DNA from: Cricetomys ansorgei
Lineage: Eukaryota > Chordata > Mammalia > Rodentia > Nesomyidae
Assembly (NCBI GenBank): GCA_026225945.1
Contig: JAMJFZ010004031.1
Location: 8,632,001 to 8,696,000, forward strand
Direction of reading: 5' to 3'
Length of the DNA: 64,000 bases
Shown piece after piece: positions 30,121-41,780 of the stretch (position 1 is its first letter; every line of letters begins with the position of its first letter). The notes under the pieces are model-generated. The model did not search any database. It had not been told where the DNA came from and was given only the letters and a program-made list of their open reading frames with translations. A program made the translations under genes and the position numbers.

Positions 30121-30883
30121 TGATTTGTTTCAAATGGTTCCTTTAAGGGATCCTTGTCAGTATCTCTGCCTTAAAAAAAATCACTCATTTGAATTATCTA
30201 TCCTGCATATTTCTCTTAATTTCTTAAATGTGTATACGATTTGTCTTCTAGAACCAGAAAAGAAAAACCTGTGCCTAAATCCACAGAGCTTACTTGTTCT
30301 GCGCTAAATAAAGCAAAACACTTATTTCTATTTATAATAAGGTAAATAGAGACGTTTCAATCCTGATTTTCCCCTCGTAAATGTATATTATTTAAGACAT
30401 TGTCTCAGGAAATATAAATGTTTTAATGGGGAAAACAGAAACTTACCAACTCCAACGTTGGGAATACATAAAGAGTTCTAAGCCTGCAGAGCTAATCAGG
30501 TTTCCCTCTTGAATCCAAAACTCTGAAGACAAAAGTTCTTTGAGAACATTCATCGTGAGCTCTGCAAAAATTACGTACAGAGGGAAAAGTGAATCCCAGC
30601 AGATAGGGGTTGAGGCCTGGATTGCTGCTGGAAGCCCCCGCCCTCCGTGCTCCTGCTTATTTTCCTGGGAGGCGAGACTAGATTCCACTTCCCTGTCCTT
30701 GTACTTGCTGAGTTCGTTATAAAATTATTTGTATATAACTTCAGCAGTACACTGGCTAATCAGAAACAGCTGCACAACTGCAGAATAACTACATCAATCA
30801 GCAAGATTTCTTGGTTTGAGTAGGTCGGGCCAACACGGCGTAGCCCAGAATAACAGCATTTTGTAACCAACCTTACACAGATG

Positions 30884-30885
<2 letters not shown>

Positions 30886-30921
<36 letters not shown>
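30886..30921. repeat. Poly-A run (36 A)
   Basis: The longest homopolymer in the window. No SINE or LINE body is recognised immediately upstream, so it may be the remaining tail of a strongly truncated retrotransposon. Confidence 0.95.
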
Positions 30922-30923
<2 letters not shown>

Positions 30924-31208
30924 CATTGGGACAACAGAAGTTGGAATTGAAAATTAGGAAACTCTGTGGGTCCTTGATATCCAGCATGGTGAAGCGGTAC
31001 TGTGTCTTCAACGTTAATTACCGTGTAAAAGGCTAGGAAGATTCACAAAGGGGCATCCTGTTCAAAGTAAAGACTCCTCTCTAAGGGCTGGGTCTCCAGA
31101 GTAAGGCTGAATTGTCCTCATCGATGTTCTCAAAGAGAAGTCTGTCCATTCTGCCGAACTGCCAGGACTGAAGCAAGTCCGGGCCCTCATGCTAGGACAA
31201 TGCTATAA

Positions 31209-31274
31209 ACCAGGCAAACTGACATGTCTGACCAGGCAAACTGACATGTCTGACCAGGCATACTGACATGTCTG
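31209..31274. repeat. 22-bp tandem repeat, 3 copies
   Basis: The unit ACCAGGCAAACTGACATGTC+TG occurs at 31209-31230, 31231-31252 and 31253-31274. Copies 1 and 2 are identical; copy 3 differs by a single A to T. There are no spacers. Confidence 0.97.
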
Positions 31275-32449
31275 CCTACAGAGGTCTGGACCACATCAGA
31301 TATGGGGCATCTGTTTCCTGGGAACACTAAGGCCAAAGACCTAATGTGGTGAAGAGAATTCCTCCGATCCATGTGTCCGTGCACAGAACCCAGAAGGCCC
31401 ACCGCAGCTTGGTGAGTTCACAGAATGTGGCCCTATTCCTATGGTTCCACGTAGTCAGTGTTTAATGGAGACTCTGGTACTATAAATGGGAGGCTCGACC
31501 ATGGGAAATCCCTCCTCAGGATCTCCACCTGTGCTGGAGTATGGTCAGAGGGATCCTGTCTGCCCCCACTAGCCAGAGTTCTAAGCTTGGACCGGAGAGT
31601 AAGCGCCCGGCTGGCTCTGAGGGGCACTAACATTGGGAGTAGCTACATTGGGCTTTAGCTAGTGAGTTTTATAGGAAGAGACCTTTCTACCCTTGTATTT
31701 TCTTGAGGCCCATATGCTGATCCCTAAAGGCAGATGTCCTCTTTGCCCACTGTCCCTCTGCTTCTGGTCCTTTACTCCCACCAATCCTCAGAGATAGTGC
31801 AGACTCCAGAAACGTAAGTTGTTCTCAGATTAAGACTCGATTATCAGCCGGCACGTTGACTCAAGTCCTCTCGTACCCTTGGTTGGAGGTGGTGAGGGAA
31901 GGCGCACAGCAGCGGAGGGGTAGCACGAACGCCCTCAGCTTTGCTGGGCAAGAGTCAGATGAACTCAACGATGTCTTACTCTGAAGGAGAGGTCTAGAAT
32001 CTTTAGGAAGATGAAAGTTCAACTCTCTCCGGTAGGACAGACCGCTCAGGGACAGGTCCGAATGAGCGCTGTGTTAACAGTGCAGTCAGCGCTGTAAGCT
32101 GTCAGTCAGAGACCCGATGAGCTTGGAGTTTTGCTGTGCCTTCCTCTTTTAATACTAAGTAACAGATAAGGGAAAGACGCAATGCCACCACGCCTCTCAC
32201 CCAGCTAAGCTAGTGTCTGTGTAAAGTATAGTGTCTGTATAGTACGTATGTATAAAGATGGTATCTGTGTAACAGTAAAGATCAACTTAGATTTTAGCTA
32301 ACACCTAGAAATCTTCATCTACACCCAGTGTGTACTTGCCGAAGAAAAGACATTAGCTGAAACAAAATGATCTTCTATGGCAAGGAGACTTTTTACATGA
32401 TGTTACTTTTTCTAATACTGAAAACTATAAACTGTATGCTATAATAATA

Positions 32450-32599
32450 TTTTTTTATTTTGAGAAAGGTTCTCAGTAGGTAGCCCTGGCTGGCCTGGAA
32501 CTTGCTATGTAGACCAGGCTGGCTTTGAACTCATAGAGATTTGCCTGCCTCTGCCTCCCAAATGCTGGGATTAAAGGTGTGTGCCACCATGCCTGGCCC
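32450..32599 (-). mobile_element. B1 SINE
   Basis: TTTTTTTATTTTGAGAAAGG, GCCTGGAACTTGCTATGTAGACCAGGCTGGC, ACTCATAGAGATTTGCCTGCC and GGATTAAAGGTGTGTGCCACC. Confidence 0.95.
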
Positions 32600-34021
32600 A
32601 TAACATTACTATTTAAATAATATTACTAATGGAGAGGAGACTTGACCTAGATGCATGGCAGATTTTGTGCTATGTACAGTAAAAATCAAAATCACACTCA
32701 CTGTGCACACACACACCCTTCATCACCTGCCCTTGTTTTACGCACAGCATACAACCCGAAACCATCTTCCACACCGTGTGTGTGTGTGCATCCTCACACA
32801 CGGATGTATTACTTTTAAGAAGGATTTCAGCTCTAACTAGGAAGCACCAATTCCAGACTTCCTTGGACAGATCCATGTATTGCTGCACCTCTCTGTATGT
32901 GTGCTTTACGGGGACTTCGAAGGTCCTTGTTCGCAATGAGTGCTTTGTACTGTCTCAGACCAAACCCCATGTGCAGGTGTCTGTGCGTGCTGTGGAGGCT
33001 GTTTGCCATGATAGTGGTGATTCCTGAGAGTGGATAAGGATACCCCCATGGGCAGCACCATTGAGAGCTCTGGCCTGCTGTTGGTTGGTGGCTATGGCCG
33101 TTGCTGGTTGAGTCTTTTGCTTGTAATTCTTACTTATGGTCCGAGGAGCGGAATAACACCTTGCTGTTTTGGCTTAACTCAGACTATCCTGATGGCAGCC
33201 AGCCAGTAGGAACTGAACACTGCTCTTAGAATCTCAAGACTGGTGCTGGCAGAACAGGGCTTCCAGTTGTGCATGGAAAGGTTTCATCTCTTCACACGAT
33301 GTGTGGTGCCCTATAAACTCAGATGCCCCAGAGAGTGGAGGAGAGTCCTAGAAGCTTAGGCTCCTTGTCATCCCTGGTCCTAGAGATTGAGAGGAAAGCC
33401 CAGGAAGTTCCTGTTGATGGGGAACGTGCAGAGTCTAGCAATGAAGGAATAGGAGTCAGGTGCTTCTGAGCTTCAAGGAGAGGCCCAGCAGGCAGGCAGG
33501 CAGGCAGGCAGGGAGAAAAGAGCAGCAGCCTAATCTTCCTCAACAGGGATGGAAAGCCTCTGTAACTGATGTGGCTGGTGGGGCACCGTGCCTAGAACTG
33601 ACAACCCACACTAAGCCGTGGCTTCGAAGGCGGCACTCACTAGCGGATACTCATCTCGCGATTACCCAGCCTCGTTCTTTGTGTAGGAGGCTCCCTCCTC
33701 CTCCTCGACTTGCAAGCTCCCGGTCATCCTTATGTTTTCAGTCGCATGCCCTCCTCCTTCCAACCTTCCCCCATTGCCTTTCAGTATAGCCTCTGGTGTC
33801 GTTTCTTCCCTTTGGATGGTGAAGTACTTGATGGCACAGAATCACAACTTTTCACCTTTCCTTCCCACCCAGGGCCAAGGTGTGGAGTTGGCCATCTCCT
33901 AAATTCCTCTTGGTTTGGGTACTTCTTGTTTGTACTTTGCCAAGGTCTCAGAAATTGGGGTGAATTATTCCTATTTAGATTTCCAGGAGTAATGATAATA
34001 CAATATCAGTAATGTTCCAGT
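32600..34021. other. No gene seen; short CA/GT and CAGG repeats
   Basis: Contains CA and GT stretches at 32704-32717 and 32775-32789, and a (CAGG)n of about six units at 33489-33512. The frame at 33460-33789 is driven by the CAGG repeat and not credible. Confidence 0.45.
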
Positions 34022-34219
34022 AAAAAATATTTTATTTATTTTTATGTTATGTGCATTGGTGTTTTTTTGCCTGCATGTGTGTCTGTGTGAGGGTGTCAGA
34101 GGGTGTCAGGAACTGGAGCTACAGACAGATGTGAGCCGCCATGTGGTTGCTTGTAATTGAACCTGGGTTCTCTGGAAGAACAGCCAGTGCTCTGAACTAT
34201 TGAGCCATCTCCCCAGCCC
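34022..34219 (-). mobile_element. B2 SINE
   Basis: Full antisense B2 from AAAAAATATTTTATTTATTTTTATG through GTGTTTTTTTGCCTGCATG to TGAGCCATCTCCCCAGCC. It contains a duplicated GAGGGTGTCA (GTGAGGGTGTCAGAGGGTGTCAGG) in place of the usual CAGATCCCCTGG. Confidence 0.94.
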
Positions 34220-34241
34220 CAATGTCCCATTTTTAAAACAT

Positions 34242-34400
34242 GTATTTATCCTTTATTTTGTGTGTATGTATGCGGGCACATGTATGTCATGGTGTGCAGG
34301 TAGAGGTCAAAGGGCAGCTTTTGGGAACCTCCACTCTATGAGTCCAGGGACGTGAACGGAGGTTGTGAACACCTTTCTCCAATAGCCATCTTACCAGCCC
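34242..34400 (-). mobile_element. B3A-type SINE
   Basis: TTTATTTTGTGTGTATG, GTAGAGGTCAAAGGGCAGCTTTTGGGAAC, then AATAGCCATCTTACCAGCCC. Antisense B3A immediately beside the B2, same orientation. Confidence 0.7.
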
Positions 34401-34464
34401 GATAACATTGTTCTAAATCCCCGGAATAAAGCCACCCATGAGACAGCCCTAATAGAGTCTGCAT

Positions 34465-34563
34465 TTCTTGATGAGGAATTTGAGGTTAATCCATTTGCCA
34501 AGTGTCACTCAACAAAGTTTGAGGGACGGAAATTCAGTCCAGGTCAGGTGCCTTCAGTCCAGT
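34465..34563 (+). mobile_element. MIR SINE
   Basis: TTGATGAGGAATTTGAGGTTAATCCATTTGCCAAGTGTCACTCA, then GACGGAAATTCAGTCCAGGTCAGG, matches the MIR core to 3' region. Confidence 0.6.
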
Positions 34564-36290
34564 CATAATTACGAAGCTCTCCATTCTGTCTCTTCAGGAA
34601 ACTGAACTGAAGGGTAGCGGCCTAGATGACCCATGTTTCTTCAGGCAGCCAGTTGACTACTGGCATGGTGGCGTGAGGCTGTGAGCTGAGTTTTCTGTCC
34701 TTCTGTTTTCCGACAGACTTCTGGGTTAGGGCCACCAACACACTGCAGAGAGCAGCTGGGTGATTTGGAGATCAACTACTGATCTCTTAGCTCCTTGTTG
34801 GTGGTTTGGATCCAGCACTAACTTGGCTCCAATCAGCTGTGTTAACACCTGCCACCTCTCACAGACACACATTCTGAACACCCCTAAGGCTTCAACAGCC
34901 CCTGATCCAGAGAAAATCTTGGGGCATGCGAAGACCTGTCTGAGACTGCTCATACAGCATCCAAGTAAAATCTGCAGGACTTTTTAACTTTACTAAAATA
35001 TGTAACATTTGAGGGTATTAGTGATGGGAATCTGTGTGAAGAGTGTTTCTCAGGTGAAGAAAACACCAGAGAAGTCAGGTGTTCTAGACCAGAGTCAAAA
35101 ACACAGGCTGGCCCAGTCTTGGTCCAATCTCTTCCCCACTGCCCAAGTTTGCTTAATATGTCAAAAATTAATTTCTTATTACACCACAGGAGACACAGAG
35201 TAGTCTGCTTTTACTGGACAGGATCAAGGTGATAGTGTTCTTAAAGATGGACGTTGGAGACCCATCGTATGCAGAATAAGAAGAGAGCGGGAGCTCAGTG
35301 GCGTCAAGTCGCAGCTGGACTATGGAGTCTACACAACACAGCTCTTTCTTCTGGACAGTCCTCGTGGGGGACTGTGGACCTGTCGCAGCTCCCTGTGGCT
35401 CAGCTAGTCATTAGGAGGTGATAGAGTTAAATTGGCTTGATTCGCAGTGGAGTTCAGCGATGGGGCAGGGACGAGAGGGAAATGGCCACTTCCTTCCCGC
35501 GAGGACAACTGTATCTCAAACCCAGCTGCTGGGGGCTTGCGTTCCGGCCCTGGGGCTGGAGAGGCCAGTAAATTGCCAGGCTCCAGGCTGGAGCTTGAAG
35601 CCTTTCCCGGAGAAGGTTCAGGCGGTCTGTGGAGGCCTCCCCACCACATGTAATACCACACCCAGCACTCTGTCAGGACCAAGATAGCCCGTTTTGACCT
35701 AGACCAATAGAATGACTACAAAACACCCTTGCATCTGTAGAATAAAGGCTTGGGGACCATCGGAGCATGGAGGGGAGTCCAGTGCTTTATCAGATAAGAT
35801 AGGGCGCACCTCTGAGCTGGAGGACTTCAGGCAGTGGGGTGAGGTTGAGGGAGTTGTGAAGTATCACTGGCCTGTGGTTCATTTCAGTCCTAATTCTGCA
35901 CAGTTCTCCCCACAGGAAGAGCATTTGGGGGAACTGAAAGGGCAAAACCAGAGAAGAGATGTGAAAGAAATTTTCCATAGCAACTGTAGAACACTGTACT
36001 CTGTAGACCTGATGGGAAGTGGCCCATTCCTTCCCATCAGGCCTGTAGCGCTGTCAGCTCCCACAGGGATTCTGCTGGAAGGCTTCCTGGCCATCCTTCC
36101 TCCCAGGAAGAGACAAAGTAAAACACTCCTGAGATCAGGTCAAATAAAGTAATGCCCACTCTTCACCCTTTCTGATGAAAGGGTCCAGCTTCAAATCCAC
36201 GGGCCATTCATTGTTCTTGGCCAGAGGATAAGTGAATTGAGTGGCCTTCATTCCTTTGTGCCTTTGTTCATTTCCTCTTTCCTTCCTTTC
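34564..36290. other. No gene seen
   Basis: Unique DNA. The longest frame is 35712-36152 plus (146 codons): no domain, no signal peptide, and an overlapping minus frame of similar quality. I treat it as chance. Confidence 0.45.
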
Positions 36291-36585
36291 TTTGTATGTG
36301 CGTGAAGGGTTGCACATGTGTGTATGTTTGTGGAGACCAGAGGTCAACTTTAGCAGCTGTTCCTCAGGACCTTGCTTTTTGAGACAGTCTCTCTCTCTAG
36401 GACCCGGGCTTGCCAACTCCACTAGGCTGGCCAGACAGCGAGCCTCAGTGATCTTCCTCTCTCCCTCTCCAGCACCGGGATTACAAGCCCTGCTTCATGC
36501 CTGACCTTGTATGTAGGTCCTGGAGGTGTAACTGTGTCCTCATGCCTGTGGAGCAAGCACTGTGTAGCTGAGCTGTCTCCTCCAG
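36291..36585 (-). mobile_element. B3 SINE
   Basis: GTGCGTGAAGGGTTGCACATG, GAGACCAGAGGTCAAC, TTTTTGAGACAGTCTCTCTC, CTAGGCTGGCCAGACAGCGAGCC, CTCTCCAGCACCGGGATTACAAGCC and GAGCTGTCTCCTCCAG. Nearly full length. Confidence 0.8.
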
Positions 36586-36614
36586 TCTCTTCCTTTTCTG
36601 GTGTGACTCAGACC

Positions 36615-36690
36615 ATTCTAAAATTAAGGAATTAGAGGTGGAGCTAGGATTCTGATTTAGAATGTCTGATGTCCAGTGTTTTGTATCTGT
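36615..36690 (+). mobile_element. MIR 3' fragment
   Basis: GTGGAGCTAGGATTCTGATTTAG, then TCTGATGTCCAGTGTTT, resembles the MIR 3' end (cagagctgggattcgaacc, ctgactccagag). Confidence 0.45.
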
Positions 36691-37173
36691 CTCATCCTCA
36701 ATTAGAATGGCACTCTGGGCCCTGCTGTTGAGTGCGTTAATGTGCCGTGTGAGCCAGCCATGTGCGAGCTACTGCCTTAGAACTAGATGCCGCAGAAAGT
36801 GACTTCAGCCATTCTTCTAAATAGCTGGTCAGAAGCCTGCAGAGGCCTGGCTGCTAAGAGGCTCCCATCTTGTCCAGCCCTAAATCAGTGAACTCCCTTG
36901 AAACCAGTAATGGCTTGCTTGTTTAGAGGAACTAGAGAGCCCAGTATGCTGTCGCTGACCTTGCTGCATAAGATGGCCCGGGGACTTCCTCCTTTTTCCT
37001 CCCATGAGGTAAATCAAAAGGGCCTACAGCAAAACAGCTTTAAGAATAAATTCAGTCCTAATTTGAGCCAGATAAGCAAGGGAGTTTGCACTGTGTAGAT
37101 CCTAGGTGTTGGGGACGGGTGTAGGAGACGAAATAGTATAGTAGAGGAAATGCTGATGTGGGGATCTAAGTGA
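36691..37173. other. No gene seen
   Basis: Unique DNA between an MIR fragment and a B1. Short frames only. Confidence 0.45.
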
Positions 37174-37341
37174 AGCCAGGAGTGGTGGTGTAGGCCTTTA
37201 TCCCAGCAACCAGGAGCAGAGGCAGGCTGTTCTCTGTGAGTTCCAGACAAGCTGACCATAGAGCGAGGACAGCCAGGACGACATAGTAAGATCCTGTCTT
37301 AGAAAACAAAACGAAAAAGCCACCCAAAACCAACCAAAAAA
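37174..37341 (+). mobile_element. B1 SINE
   Basis: AGCCAGGAGTGGTGGTGTAGGCCTTTATCCCAGCAACC, CTCTGTGAGTTCCAGACAAGC, GTAAGATCCTGTCTTAG and an A/C-rich tail (AAACCAACC type) to 37341. Confidence 0.93.
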
Positions 37342-37546
37342 GGAATCTGTAAGTTTAAACAACAGAACAGAGCATATGGAGAACCTCAGGTGGGGTCCTT
37401 GCCTATACGAGGATGAATGTTAGGCACAAAGGGGACAGTGAGGCAGCATCTGAAAAATGGATCCCCTGCGAGCACACGCTAGCATGTAAAGAAAGAGTCT
37501 GACGTGGCTATGGTCCACAGTAAAAGATACGCTTCCCATTGAAGTT

Positions 37547-37582
37547 GGATGGAGGATGGATGGATGGATGGATGGATGGATA
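37547..37582. repeat. (GGAT)n microsatellite
   Basis: About eight GGAT units with one GGAGGAT interruption. Confidence 0.95.
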
Positions 37583-37755
37583 GATTGGGAAAAAAATAAA
37601 AGTTTTATGAAACAGTTCCCATATTTACCAAATATTATATAGTTTCTACCCCAACCTGTCTTTATTTCTTTATTTATTATTTTACTGACTTGACTGAAGT
37701 CATCAGGCTTGGTGCCTTTAACTCTTAGTCTGTTTTTAAATAAGAAGAACAAACT

Positions 37756-37905
37756 GGACCAGCAAGATGGCATTTTGGGAGAAGGTGCTTGGCACTTGAG
37801 CCTGGTGACCTGAGTTCAACCCCTAGAACACACACGAGGGCGGAAGGAGAGAAGCGACTACAGAGTTGGCCTCTGACCCAACAATAGAAAAGACAAGAAA
37901 AAGCT
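37756..37905 (+). mobile_element. B3A-type SINE
   Basis: GGACCAGCAAGATGGCATTTTGGGAGAAGGTGCTTGGC, GGTGACCTGAGTTCAACCCC, GGAAGGAGAGAAGCGAC, TTGGCCTCTGACCC, A-rich end. The GT/CA tail is missing. Confidence 0.8.
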
Positions 37906-38398
37906 GGTTGGAATTCACCAGGGAGTGGGCAGCACCTGCTGTGTGAAAAATGCCAACTTGAACAAGCATAAACCGGTCTCGTGGGAGTTCGGGCAGATTT
38001 CTACAGGTTCCAGTGACATGGGCTATGCGGTAGATGAGGTTTGCAGCTTTGCGTCTCTCTTGCTGTTACTGAAAGCTGGTGAGGAGGTGGTGATGGAGAA
38101 CCCAGGGAGGGAGTGGAAGTGACGGCTGATAGGGTGCATACATGCTGGACCTTCATTCTGTTTAGACAGGAAATGCTTGCTTGTCTGAGCTTTGTTCTCC
38201 CGGTGCAAAGAAGACACAGAACCTGTTCATAGTCCATGGGTGTGTAATGATTGCCGTAGTATTACATCCGAAAATGCTACACTTTTATAATGAAATAGAA
38301 ACATAAGGAGGAAGCAAGGAAGGAAGGAAGCAAGCTATAGGACACAGGCTATGTTGTCTCTTCATAGGTATTCAGTAAGTAGTTATTGAATGGCTCGG

Positions 38399-38515
38399 TT
38401 ATGCTGGGAATGTATGTATCTTAGTGGTAAAGTGCCTGCCCTGTATGTGTCAGGTCCTGGGTTCAACTCCGAGTACCACACGCATCCTCCACACAGAAAA
38501 GAAAAAAAAAACATT
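38399..38515 (+). mobile_element. ID-type SINE
   Basis: GCTGGGAATGTATGTATCTTAGTGGTAAAGTGCCTGCCC, GGTCCTGGGTTCAACTCCGAGTACC, A-rich tail ending in A10. A and B boxes of the tRNA-like head are recognisable. Confidence 0.75.
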
Positions 38516-41146
38516 TTACTTAACACTTTCAACTAGGGTAGTAATAATTCGTACTAGAGGTAGCAGCTAATGAAGCATTATTTGAAAGGCACTTGGACAC
38601 ACTTGATCCATAATGTCCAGAGAACGGGGTGGAACGGTTTGGGTTATATAACAGCATTGACCAGTCTCATCTGGGCTTCAGGTCCTCTGCATGGCAAGCC
38701 TTAAAAACATGCAGGGTTTTCTGGAGTGACCTGTAGCTCAGCCTAGGACAGACTGCTCTGACGCTTGGCTTGGCGATGAGAACTGGGTGGGCCCCGTTTA
38801 ACTTTGGTGCGCTAGCTGTTGGGGAGTTAGAATGAATTAGGTAACATGGTCTTTCTTTTCCATGCGTGTATGTGTGTGCGAGTGTGAGCATGTGTGAGCG
38901 CCAGTGCCTGTGGGCAGTGTGGGAGTTGGTGATCACGTCCTGACTGTCCAGAGCTGTTCTTTTGAGTCTGGGCTGAGCTTCCCTTCCAAGGTCAACATTC
39001 CGGATGATCTGACTCAGGCTTCAGTCCGCCTGGCTTCTGTGGTGAGGAGGATGCTGATCCTGGCGGTCCAGGTCTTTGTTCTGGATCTAGGAGCACCCTA
39101 GCACTAATGGGGCATTGAGGCTGAGGAGTCAAGGGCACTGGAGACCCTGGCGCAGCCCCGCACAGAGTGCAGCCCTTTGTACCTCCTCTCCCCCTCACAG
39201 CACACCCCCATAAGCCAGTTCTGCTCTGCTTAAGCTTATCCCACGCAAGTGCTGCCCGGAGTCCGAGGCCTGGTGCTTCAGACCCCAGCTAGCCACTCTA
39301 TTGCAACACTGCCCTGGTTACATCTTTTTGAGAGAGACAGAGAGCAGGAAGGAGACACTTTCAGGCTCTTCCTCCAGCTCTACCACCTTCTGTATGGCCT
39401 TGCCTCCGTTTCCTCGCCCATAAATGGAGGAGGTTGGCGATGTTGTGTGTGATCTCCACAGCTCAAAGTCCTGTGGCTCTCTCTGGCCCAAGAAGCGTTC
39501 TGGCAGGAAGGAGTGGCTGCCCAGAGTTTCCTTTGCCGGCAGCCAGTGAGGACATTCTTTCCTGTGCCTGCATATGGAAGCAATTTCTAGATTAGCCGAG
39601 GCACTAGTGCTGCTGAGCTCACCCGAAGCGGAGGCGCTTGGTGGTGAGTGGAAAAAGAGAAAACCCTGGTATGCGTTCTCTTGTGTTTCTACCACGGCGA
39701 CTTTGCTCTGTAGACTCACTCTTAAGATCTGCTTTTCCGTGTTTGGGCAGGGCAGGGCTTGGCAGATTTCACAGTAAAACCCTAGTAAACAAAATGAATA
39801 TGTAGCTTACGGCTTGTCCCTGGAGGGCTGAGACTGGGGGACTAAGAGGGCCACGAATTCCTGAGTGTTGTTCCCACCGTTTATTATAATCTTTCTCTCT
39901 GATCTATTAAAAGTGCGGGCAGTTAAGGGACGTCTGTGCTGTTCTCTGTGAAGCAGGAAGCATCAGCGCGAGCTTGGGAGGGGAAGTAGTTTTATTATTT
40001 TATTTCTCCTCTGCCAAGCAACCTCCTTAGAAGTGCATGTCTTTCTGAACTCTCCTCGGGGCTAGAAGTGGTTGTCCCACAAATCTGTGCACTTGGCTCC
40101 TGATGCAGGCCAGGAGAGGGACTTTCTCTAGAGCACTGCTCCATTCACCAAGACTTATCTGTTGCCCCGGTCCCCACAAATGGTCCTGAAGACTTTGCTT
40201 GTTTCTCCTACCTCTCTGCTTCTGACCCCAACTCCAAAGACTATGGAAGAGGTCGTGCTTACCCAGAAATGACTCGTGTCCCCTTCAGCCTGCCCCTGCT
40301 TCCTCTACTGCCTGGTCTCCCACTGATGGGAAAGTTAAGGTTAATTTTGTTAAGCAGAGATATTTTTCCTACAGGTGAAATCTGAGCAGTTAAGGATAGA
40401 TACATGTTTATCAACACTCATTAAAGGTATTGAATTAATGTTCTCAGAAAAACAAGTATTTCTTCCAAATCATTTCTGGAAAAAAATCTCGAAAAAGCAA
40501 GACAGTAGGCTGATGGGTGCCAACAGCTTCTTAGCAGGGCACACATTCTTTATTTGCTTTGTTTCTGAGTCTGCGGTACAGAATCTTCTAGCCTGAGAGC
40601 ACTACTATTCCTTCAGAGAGAACATGTTTACAGTGAGCTTGCTCAATCTGGGTTGCTACACTGGAGGGCTGGAAATCACACAGGGCATCAGAACTTTATA
40701 TGGCTGGACCTTACCTGGAGACACTCAGAGTTAGCTGAGGTAGATGCATGGATTTCCTCGCTCTGTAGAACCAAGATGAGGAGGATGTGAGAGTCCCACA
40801 TCTGTAGAGCTGTTAGAGTCTCTGCAGTGCTGAGCAGATGGTCCAGTTCCGGCTTCCTATCTTCTTGAGGCTTCCAGCTAAAATACCGTCCAGGAAACAG
40901 CTGAAGGTAGCCCCCTTTTCTGCCACGGATGTGGGGGTTACCTGGGGAGAGAAGGTCAGGTGGTTTCCCCAATGTCTCAGGAAGGCTTGCTTCATTCTTT
41001 CACTCCAGGGTATATCCTGGTCCTGGGCTTGGCGCAGCCACAGCTACCCAGACAGCATACACACCCACTGACCCAGAGAGTTGAGCTCAGCTCTCCAAGC
41101 AGCTACATTGCACCCCCTTACCTGTCTACACCCTCCATTCGCTTTC
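38516..41146. other. No gene seen
   Basis: The longest stretch nearly free of recognisable SINEs after the CpG-island flank. Frames at 39318-39719 (minus, 133 codons) and 40688-40972 lack domains and overlap others. TTTTTCCTACAG|GTGAAATC at about 40375 is a good acceptor-like site but no matching donor was found nearby. Confidence 0.4.
39370..39445 (-). mobile_element. MIR fragment
   Basis: GCTCTACCACCTTCTGTATGGCCTTGCCTCCGTTTCCTCGCCCATAAATGG follows antisense MIR (gctctgccactgtgtgacctt, cagtttcctcatctgtaaaatgg). Confidence 0.5.
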
Positions 41147-41500
41147 CATATTTGTTCAATAGGTGTTTGTTGAGCACTTACTGTGGAGGCTTGCTTAAGG
41201 CAAGGTCCCTGTGTCTATAGAGTTTCCCTTCTACAAGGGAAAAGAAGAGCAAGCCAGAAAACATATAACTTAGCTAAATTAAGATAATGATAAGCTGGCC
41301 AGATGATTGCTTGGAGAGTGATGGAGATACTGTTTGAGATACAGTTGTCCAGGAAACTCCATCTAAAGATGTGACTGAAGCCTTGAGATAGGAGTGACCA
41401 GGGACCAGACACATGACATCTGGGGAAACATTTGTCAGGCAGAGGGAATGCCAAATGCAAAGGTCCTGAGGTGAGAACAAGTTCCACATCCCAGAAAAGG
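41147..41500 (+). mobile_element. LINE-2 3' fragment
   Basis: CATATTTGTTCAATAGGTGTTTGTTGAGCACTTACTGTGG, GGAAAACATTTGTCAGGCAGAGGGAATGCC and AAATGCAAAGGTCCTGAGG are the start and a well-known internal stretch of the L2 3' end, in order and about 260 bp apart. Confidence 0.72.
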
Positions 41501-41718
41501 AAAGAGGGGGTGTGGGCTTGTGGCAGAGGGATGCCGGGCCAAGTCAGGGATGTGGGCATGGACAGATCTGAGCCCCAATCTCTAACTGGGGCAGCCAGCG
41601 GGGTAGTAGAATCTGGTTATGTCTTAATAAGTCACTCTTGCTTCAGGCCCACCGTGGCCTAGTTCTGAAGATACTCCCACACTCTAGCACATACCTGCTG
41701 CCAGAGTCGGCCTTCACT

Positions 41719-41780
41719 GTTCATCCACCCACCCAACAGATAGATACTCATTAAATACCTACTACATGAAGCCAGGTGAG
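41719..41780 (+). mobile_element. L2/MIR-type short fragment
   Basis: TTCATCCACCCACCCAACAGATAGATACTCATTAAATACCTACTACATGAAGCC resembles the ttcattcaacaaatatttattgagcacctactatg motif. Confidence 0.5.

Larger units (their letters stand above)
30121..32449. other. No gene seen; contains poly-A and a minisatellite
   Basis: Unique DNA apart from an A36 run at 30886-30921 and the 22-bp tandem repeat at 31209-31274. Short frames at 30443-30688, 31187-31402 and 31439-31633 have no domains. Confidence 0.4.

Noticed and set aside
31209..31274. CRISPR array
   Set aside because: Tandem units abut with no spacers, and the context is vertebrate nuclear DNA.
35712..36152. 146-codon plus-strand frame
   Set aside because: No recognisable features; opposite-strand frames of similar quality at the same place.
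40320..40596. Exon after the acceptor-like TTTTTCCTACAG at about 40375
   Set aside because: No matching donor and no recognisable protein; isolated acceptors are common by chance.
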